Assembly: GCA_022821725.1 (NCBI GenBank)
Contig: JAJEDB010000055.1
Location: forward strand, 1-45,509
Direction of reading: 5' to 3'
From: Candidatus Poribacteria bacterium
Lineage (GTDB): Bacteria; Poribacteria; WGA-4E; WGA-3G
Length of the DNA stretch: 45,509 bases
In this document: one piece after another, positions 39,947-45,509 of the stretch
Position numbering within the stretch: the first letter of the stretch is position 1
Layout: the number at the start of each line of letters is the position of its first letter
The notes under the pieces: model-generated
Database searches by the model: none
Told to the model about the DNA's origin: nothing
The model's input: only the letters and a program-made list of their open reading frames with translations
Program-made: the position numbers and the translations under genes

Positions 39947-40921
39947 TCATCTTGATTCTCGGAACAGGAGTAACTGAACAGAGCCCTGCTGAATTGGGTT
40001 CAAGGAGTCTACCTTCCCTGAGATATATGCGTCAATGCAACGTGCGATGTATTCTGCTTGCTTTACCGGCACGGCATTTCCGATCATCTGCTCTAAGTCG
40101 GTTTTCGATCCAGCGAAATGGAAACCTTCTGGAAACGTTTGGAGATAACTTCGTTCTAAGGTTGTGAGCGGACGGACGTTTTCTGAAATTGGGGCAGTAT
40201 CTTTTGGATGCATTTTATAGGTTTTCGGAATTGGACGGTTAACGCCTCTTACTGTTGGACTCGGTTCGTCAATACTAAAGACAGCACGGCGACTGTAGTT
40301 GCGGGGGTGTCGGTAATAGTGGGTGATGTCAAGATCATCTCCCAAATAATCTCGCACACTCAGTGGTTTAGTTATCAGATTGTTATCCAGATAACTCGCA
40401 AGAGCTCTGCTATCTCCGGAGATGGATAATCCCAATTCCCCGATGAGAAAAAGCCGTTTCCGTTTTTGGGGAACACCACACTGATTCGCATCCAAAATTC
40501 GCTGTGTCAGTGAATACCCTGCCTCTCTCAGAATCTCACCTGCTTGCCGATACCGCTGGCTTTTCACAGTCCTGTCTACATTTTCCATCACGAACCATTG
40601 CGGTTTTGTGTGTGCAACAATCTGTGCGAAACTTATGGTCAGATCTGCCCGTCCTAAATCCTCGTTCCGTTTACCCGCATGCGAAAAATCCTGACAGGGC
40701 GGTCCCCCGATAATCATGTCGAACTGATATGCCTCTAATGTTGTTAGGCTTTCTTGCCAATTGCTGAGATCAAGTGTGTGTATATTATGTAAAAAATTAG
40801 CACGATAGACCTGAACGGCTGGCTCCCAGTTATCAAAGGCGGCAACTGCTTCAAACCCGGCATTTTGGAATCCGAGCGTCATGCCACCACATCCAGCAAA
40901 GAGATCAATGAACTTATACAT
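39947..40921 (-). CDS. DNA (cytosine-5-)-methyltransferase
   Basis: This 324-aa C5-cytosine methyltransferase has all main motifs: I FIDLFAGCGGMTLGFQNAGF, IV GGPPCQDFSHAG with the catalytic C76, VI MENVDRTV (E113), VIII QCGVPQKRKRLFLIG, and X GNAVPV. The target-recognition region (~170-265) is of normal size, so the enzyme is intact. It modifies an unknown motif with S-adenosylmethionine. AGGAACGGCG precedes the ATG, which is 9 bases after the stop of the 1471-aa gene, so they are co-transcribed. A stand-alone or housekeeping Dcm-like role is less likely because of this linkage. Confidence 0.93.
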   Translation of the reverse strand: MYKFIDLFAGCGGMTLGFQNAGFEAVAAFDNWEPAVQVYRANFLHNIHTLDLSNWQESLTTLEAYQFDMIIGGPPCQDFSHAGKRNEDLGRADLTISFAQIVAHTKPQWFVMENVDRTVKSQRYRQAGEILREAGYSLTQRILDANQCGVPQKRKRLFLIGELGLSISGDSRALASYLDNNLITKPLSVRDYLGDDLDITHYYRHPRNYSRRAVFSIDEPSPTVRGVNRPIPKTYKMHPKDTAPISENVRPLTTLERSYLQTFPEGFHFAGSKTDLEQMIGNAVPVKQAEYIARCIDAYISGKVDSLNPIQQGSVQLLLFRESR

Positions 40922-40930
40922 TCGCCGTTC

Positions 40931-43900
40931 CTATTTCTCGGGGACTTCAAAAGGTTCAATTCCGAGTTCTTTGCACTTCTCTTTAACGTCATCAGGAATT
41001 TCCGGTGCTGCAAGGATGCTGCGGACTTGTTCACACGGCAATTCATATTTGACAGCTGCAAGATGTTTATACTTTACGGCTTGCCAGACCTCTTGATCGC
41101 TCCCCGATAAAATCGGTGGTTTCACCTCCACAGTTATAGGATTTCCAGAGTTATCTTCAAATAAGATATCTGCTTCATCACCTGACCTGAATCTATACTC
41201 GGTGTTAACCAATTCTAATCCTTCACCAAATAGTGAGGGATTATCTGCGAAATATTCCTTTAAAGATCGATGTTTTTCACCTTCTCCACCGCCGCCACCA
41301 TAGCCAGCCCCCCCACTTCTATTAGGTTTACCGCTTCCACTCCCGCCACGCCAGCGCGCTCCACTGCCACCTGGACGTGGACGACGCGGTGGAGTGTCAG
41401 ATGCACTGCCTGTTGAACCACTGTTCTCATCCCCAGTTTCTGAATCCTCGTCCCCCGTTGGTGTTTCATGTTCAGAGTCATTCGTTCCTGAATCGTCTTC
41501 GCTGCCGGCTGCACCTGGAACTTTCTCATCAACCGATTCTGATGCATTTTCATCACCTTCCTTAGAATCCAACTCTGGTGGTGCCAGACAGCGATCAGGC
41601 TCGAAACCTCGTCGTTTCCAATTCAATAGAGTTGCCCTATGCAGATCTTTTGTCAGTAATAGATCTTTGATAAATTCACGTAGTTCGTTAATACCAAAAT
41701 AGTCTTGCAAGGCATCGCCAATGAGGTCTGAATACGCTCCTTCGCTTTCCTCCAGTCCTAACCAGAGTATTGTCCCTTGACTTGTTGGGTCTAAAAAACT
41801 TTGACGCGGATTTGGATCTGGAATAGAAATTCCTTTTAACTCGTAGCTTACTTCTAATTTTTGTGCTCGACGAACCGACAAACGATCTAAAATTTCAGTC
41901 GTTTCTTCTTCCGAATATACTCCACGCCAAGGTGTCGAATTAAGGAAATCATGAATATATGGAACCAACTTTTGCACCTTCTCTGATTCAATTGTACATT
42001 CCCCTTGATCACTGTAACAGTCAAATTCAATATTTGAAGCATGATAACAACCTTCTACACCAAGATGCTTAGCAAACTCCAACAAATCATCGCTAAATTC
42101 CCAAAATGGCACTTCATCTTCAACAACCTCAGCACAATAGTTATGATCGTTCCAAACAAGTTCCTCAAGCAAGAAAAATCCCCACTCGTCTCCTTTCCTT
42201 CCGAGCCAACACGTTTCCGCGTGTACTTGCTCCCATTCTTCCTGCCATTCTTCGTCCTCCGATAAATCTCCGTTTTCTTGTAAAGACAACCATAGACGAT
42301 CATAAAGAATCTTAACACGTTCACGAATCTCCTCTTCAATCTGCCATGTAGACGCAACATCTTTAATACCTCGAACATAGTCCAAAGGTGCAGCGTGTTC
42401 CGGGATCCCCAAAGAAGTTGTAAAAAAGGATTTTAAATCTTCCGAGTAATGTGCTTTGAGATAACCACGATCATCACCGAAAACCGCGCTTTCATCTTCC
42501 CAAAATACTTTATCTATTCGCCACCAGCGAGGTTCTGGTTCAGGAATAAAGATAAAGGGTTCATCCTCAAATCCCCACAGAGGTTCGTCCTGTGCCTCAA
42601 GAAATTTATAAATCGGTTCAACATCTTCAACACTTACTTCCCGTTGGCGCATGGTTTGAAGATAATTGAGTACACTGTCTGCATCCGCATTCAAATCTAC
42701 TCCTAACTTCTCAGCCAACCACCTTGCGGCCGCAGTGTTGATACTGAAACTATCTGGTAGATAAAACACGATATCACCTAATACCTTCCGATTTTCAGAG
42801 GTTGGAGCGAAACACTCGGAAGGCGTACGAAGACTACCTTGTTCATCAGGAATCCATGCTGTTTCCTTGAGTTGACGATAGAAGTTAGCATCAAAACGCT
42901 TTGAGCGATTTGTCTGATGAAACCAACGATAAATCCCTTGAAAGGACACCGTAAAGAAACTATTTCGCTGCCATTCTTCCGACGGAAGTGGGTTAACTAA
43001 TTTAACTAACAATCCCCAGAGGGCTTGTGGAACCTCTTTTTCGTTGCGCCTACTAATTTGAGTCAATACTTGCGACAAACCATCAAAGTCGCGATCCACA
43101 ATGTGACCATCAAAGTACTGATATGCCCGTCTGTACCATATATCTTCAAATTCACCATTTTTAAAAGGTTTTGTGCTGTACTCATACGTGATACCTCTCT
43201 CTTTGCATTCTTCACTACTGCCAGATACCTCTACATCAATGATTTGTGGCGTATCCATAGCCCCAATTGCTTTCAAGAACTGGTGCCAAGTTTTCGTATC
43301 GAACTCATTCTTCAGATATTTATCATCTATAAACCAAATGTCGCCCTTGGATACAGAAAAATAAGTTTCCAAGTCATTATCACCTGTGTAAGTTTGCGGT
43401 AGATACGCATTACGAGGAACTACAAAATCAGAGATTTCCCGTTGAGTCCCTTTATAGGCTCGCAAAATCGGAACCTTACTAACAATTTCTTCCAATCTGC
43501 TACGTCCAGATCCTCCAGATTTTTGCCAATGCTTGAAAATATAACGTACATGCCAACGATTTTTCATTACAGCAGGCTTATCAAGTTTACGATACAGAGG
43601 ACAAATTGACTTACTGATTAGGGTTTCAGGATGTAGATCCTTAACCCCTATGCTTTCTAAGAAATCTGCAATATCATTGCGGTTTTTTCCTTTAAGGAGC
43701 GTTGCCCGAAGAATGGGCAATTCATTAAGAAAAGACCCTATTTCCTCGCGATCTTTATCCGTCTCTGGTGGAAAATACACTAATTGATCACTGACACACA
43801 CGTGTTCCCCGTTCTCAAGTCGAACCAATGGTAGCTCCTTTATTCGCTCCAACTCGGATTTACTCCATTTCCTATTGAAATAACTATACAAGGAACACAA

Positions 43901-45346
43901 CCACTTGTTCGTTTTGTTCTTGAACCATTCACATGACTGCTCCTCAAGCCAGCACAACAGATCGGTCTCATCAATTTCTTTCACACCTGCTTCAGCCATC
44001 ACATCAAAGCATCGACCAGACTCTTTTGTGTCTTTTCGTATATATGGATGTAGCAAGCTGCTATCCGAATGCATACCACTACTTTTAACTAATTTTCGCA
44101 AGGATATAGTGTCAGGATAAAATACATTCTCAGCTTTAGCATAATGTCCTTCTTTTTCAGTTGGGATAAATGCTTTCTCTTGCATCGTCTTCTGTAATGC
44201 CTCAACGACGAACTCAAACTCTTTTGGCACCTTATCTTTCTTCAGAGGCAATATGTTAAAAAACGCAGGTTCAAGCAAACCACTCCCTTTCAAGTGTTCC
44301 AAGACTTCTGGAAAAAAGTCGGCGGTTTCTTCCAACAACCATCTGTTCCACAGACTTTCATTTGGATTTATAATATTGTCCCGGGGAGGTGTTGTCTGAT
44401 ATCGTGCCTGAATGAAAAACTTCAAGTGTGTTTCCTTCTGAGTAGGAAGATAAGCGAACAACACGCAATTGTCATCCATTGCCGCGATTCTATCACCCTG
44501 TAGTTTGAAAGCGATTTCAATAGGCTGTAGTTCCTCTTTAGACTTTTGAATACGTTGTTTTTCTTCATCATCTTCGGCCTGCTCCAAGAGTCTACTAATT
44601 ACATTATTTGGTGGCAGAACTTCCTTACAAAAAACAAGAAATGTTTCTGATGACTCGTTGTTATCATCAAGCGACATTGTCAACTTAACTAACTCAACTG
44701 ACTGATTCTCAGGAACATTCTGAATTTTTTCAAACGGACCTCGGGAGCTGGAATAAGAACCTCCTTGATCATTAGGTTCATCTTTCCATTCAAAAGTTTT
44801 GAGACAACGTAGGAAAAGCAAGGATCGCTCCTTTAATAAATTGCAAAGCCGATTTTTCAGATGCTCAATATCATTCTCATGATGCGGATTATCTTTGAAA
44901 GGTAGGCGAAAAACTGTTTTTCCTCGGTTTACCAACTCCGCTATTTCTGGATTCATCTCATCAATACCTTCTGGTTTGACGTAATCGCGGATACGAAAAC
45001 ATTCGTCAGCAGAATAGATTTCTGGAAATTCCGTGTAATTATAAACCGCTTTGAAGCCTATACCAAAAGTACCAATATCCGTCAAATCCTTATCACTTGA
45101 ACCAAGCGAACAGATGCTACGTACATCTTTTTCGTTGAACTGACGACCATCGTTCCAAACCAACAAAGCGTTTGAATCCAATTGCAGTTTAAGGTATTCG
45201 CTTTCACTATCATCAGCATTCTGAATGAACTCATAGACAAAATGTGTTTTTTCGCTGTAAAGTTTCTTGTAAATGCGAAGATGTTTTACATCCCATCCAT
45301 AGCGTTTTTCGTGCTCTTCAGCAATCTTTTTGTAATCTGATGCCAT
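40931..45346 (-). CDS. Giant sacsin-type GHKL ATPase with C-terminal PD-(D/E)XK nuclease domain
   Basis: A 1471-aa protein. The N-terminal ~170 residues are a Hsp90/sacsin-like GHKL ATPase: N-box YEFIQNADDS (E39, N43), D66-x-G in VWNDGRQF, and DIGTFGIGFKAVYNYT (G92-G97). A ~1100-residue alpha/beta region of unknown function follows, then a flexible acidic and Gly/Ser/Arg-rich linker (~1285-1370). The end is nuclease-like: GDEADILFED (D1393), TVEVK (E1407-V-K1409), and QAVKYKHL (Q1422), a D...ExK...Q series of the PD-(D/E)XK fold. It looks like the effector half of a restriction-type system with the methyltransferase beside it. AAGGAAATGAG precedes the ATG. It is not a sensor histidine kinase: no H-box or receiver. 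Confidence 0.85.
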   Translation of the reverse strand: MASDYKKIAEEHEKRYGWDVKHLRIYKKLYSEKTHFVYEFIQNADDSESEYLKLQLDSNALLVWNDGRQFNEKDVRSICSLGSSDKDLTDIGTFGIGFKAVYNYTEFPEIYSADECFRIRDYVKPEGIDEMNPEIAELVNRGKTVFRLPFKDNPHHENDIEHLKNRLCNLLKERSLLFLRCLKTFEWKDEPNDQGGSYSSSRGPFEKIQNVPENQSVELVKLTMSLDDNNESSETFLVFCKEVLPPNNVISRLLEQAEDDEEKQRIQKSKEELQPIEIAFKLQGDRIAAMDDNCVLFAYLPTQKETHLKFFIQARYQTTPPRDNIINPNESLWNRWLLEETADFFPEVLEHLKGSGLLEPAFFNILPLKKDKVPKEFEFVVEALQKTMQEKAFIPTEKEGHYAKAENVFYPDTISLRKLVKSSGMHSDSSLLHPYIRKDTKESGRCFDVMAEAGVKEIDETDLLCWLEEQSCEWFKNKTNKWLCSLYSYFNRKWSKSELERIKELPLVRLENGEHVCVSDQLVYFPPETDKDREEIGSFLNELPILRATLLKGKNRNDIADFLESIGVKDLHPETLISKSICPLYRKLDKPAVMKNRWHVRYIFKHWQKSGGSGRSRLEEIVSKVPILRAYKGTQREISDFVVPRNAYLPQTYTGDNDLETYFSVSKGDIWFIDDKYLKNEFDTKTWHQFLKAIGAMDTPQIIDVEVSGSSEECKERGITYEYSTKPFKNGEFEDIWYRRAYQYFDGHIVDRDFDGLSQVLTQISRRNEKEVPQALWGLLVKLVNPLPSEEWQRNSFFTVSFQGIYRWFHQTNRSKRFDANFYRQLKETAWIPDEQGSLRTPSECFAPTSENRKVLGDIVFYLPDSFSINTAAARWLAEKLGVDLNADADSVLNYLQTMRQREVSVEDVEPIYKFLEAQDEPLWGFEDEPFIFIPEPEPRWWRIDKVFWEDESAVFGDDRGYLKAHYSEDLKSFFTTSLGIPEHAAPLDYVRGIKDVASTWQIEEEIRERVKILYDRLWLSLQENGDLSEDEEWQEEWEQVHAETCWLGRKGDEWGFFLLEELVWNDHNYCAEVVEDEVPFWEFSDDLLEFAKHLGVEGCYHASNIEFDCYSDQGECTIESEKVQKLVPYIHDFLNSTPWRGVYSEEETTEILDRLSVRRAQKLEVSYELKGISIPDPNPRQSFLDPTSQGTILWLGLEESEGAYSDLIGDALQDYFGINELREFIKDLLLTKDLHRATLLNWKRRGFEPDRCLAPPELDSKEGDENASESVDEKVPGAAGSEDDSGTNDSEHETPTGDEDSETGDENSGSTGSASDTPPRRPRPGGSGARWRGGSGSGKPNRSGGAGYGGGGGEGEKHRSLKEYFADNPSLFGEGLELVNTEYRFRSGDEADILFEDNSGNPITVEVKPPILSGSDQEVWQAVKYKHLAAVKYELPCEQVRSILAAPEIPDDVKEKCKELGIEPFEVPEK

Positions 45347-45372
45347 AACTCATTTCCTTATAGAACCTGATT

Positions 45373-45509
45373 TATAGTAAAGTTTAGAATTAATGATACA
45401 TGTTTATGACATCGTCTATGGATATATCGGTGTTGTATTCACGGAGACGTTTGATATTTGCAAAGTCGTGTTCAATCGGATTGTAGTCGGGTGAATAAGG
45501 CGGTAAAAA
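45373..45509 (-). mobile_element. IS630-family insertion sequence, right part (3' end of transposase side)
   Basis: The 3' end of an IS630 element enters from the right edge. Its outer end reads TATAGTAAAG inward from about 45374, matching the opposite end of the left copy. The element stops only 27 bases before the start codon of the GHKL ATPase gene, so that gene's upstream region was replaced by the insertion. Confidence 0.75.
45390..45509 (-). CDS. IS630 family transposase, C-terminal fragment (runs off window)
   Basis: The last 39 codons read FLPPYSPDYNPIEHDFANIK onward, ending VINMYH and a stop at 45390-45392. LPPYSPxxNPIE is the hallmark of the DDE_3 domain end in IS630-family transposases, with the final catalytic Glu in PIE. 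The 5' part lies outside the window. The N-terminal fragment at the left edge is the other end of a related copy in the same orientation. Confidence 0.85.
   Translation of the reverse strand, partial: FLPPYSPDYNPIEHDFANIKRLREYNTDISIDDVINMYH

Noticed and set aside
40931..45346. The GHKL protein as a sensor histidine kinase
   Set aside because: It has a sacsin/Hsp90-type N-box at the N-terminus but no phosphoacceptor histidine domain, membrane segment or receiver, and ends in a nuclease-like domain.
1..45509. The whole window as a composite transposon between two IS630 copies
   Set aside because: Both IS ends run off the window in the same orientation at the edges, which is what a contig broken at repeats gives. 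Housekeeping genes (lpxB, lpxK, argC, queC) lie between.
1..45509. tRNA or rRNA genes, prophage
   Set aside because: I scanned by eye for cloverleaf-like T-loops (GGTTCGAATC) and phage structural proteins and saw none; a tRNAscan run would be decisive.

Overview
The window looks like chromosomal DNA of an uncultured Gram-negative bacterium. My best guess is Candidatus Poribacteria or a close relative. This is an inference from gene content: several phytanoyl-CoA dioxygenase (PhyH) family enzymes, a PmoA/DUF6807 protein, a LamG protein, Gfo/Idh and TIM-barrel sugar enzymes, cyclase-ATPase-TPR fusions, and many short palindromic repeats. lpxB and lpxK imply an LPS outer membrane. I saw no rRNA, tRNA, CRISPR array or phage structural gene.

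Layout. (1) 1-4715 is a left defence-like block. It has the 5' end of an IS630-family element, a type III restriction Res subunit whose 5' part is cut off by that element, a two-gene AAA ATPase + DUF4435 (TOPRIM-like) pair resembling PARIS (AriA/AriB), a 738-base repeat-filled spacer, and a small PD-(D/E)XK-like protein. (2) 4895-17021 is a + strand run: Crp/Fnr-like regulator, M28 peptidase and HtrA protease (tightly packed), an anchored TPR protein, a zinc ribbon-cyclase-ATPase-TPR giant, a TIM-barrel sugar isomerase, and an unknown 848-aa membrane protein. (3) 17018-29529 is mostly housekeeping and metabolism: lpxK, lpxB, argC, a fumarylacetoacetate hydrolase-family enzyme, a LarA-like racemase, hicB with a decayed hicA, two tandem HAD hydrolases, queC, a GH2-like sugar-binding protein, an MFS transporter and a NuoE-NuoF fusion. 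(4) 29681-36612 is catabolic/accessory: three PhyH enzymes, a lipoprotein, a LamG protein, PmoA/DUF6807 and Gfo/Idh/MocA. (5) 36671-45346 is a right defence-like block on the minus strand: AAA ATPase + small unknown protein, Nudix, a zincin, a C5 cytosine methyltransferase and a 1471-aa GHKL ATPase with a C-terminal nuclease-like domain. The 3' end of a second IS630 copy closes the window.

The most interesting material is at the two ends. The GHKL ATPase-nuclease + C5 methyltransferase operon looks like an uncommon restriction-modification-type system. The overlapping AAA ATPase + 153-aa gene pair beside it is a candidate undescribed two-gene system. The PARIS-like pair sits next to a disrupted restriction gene. 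A second theme is repeats. Short palindromes of the same style lie between genes and, in frame, inside coding regions (htrA, lpxB, the cyclase). A leader repeat carrying CCGCAAGG-TAAA-TTAAAA sits immediately before several start codons and seems to have been captured into lpxK. IS630-derived and other MITE-like elements lie in the spacers.
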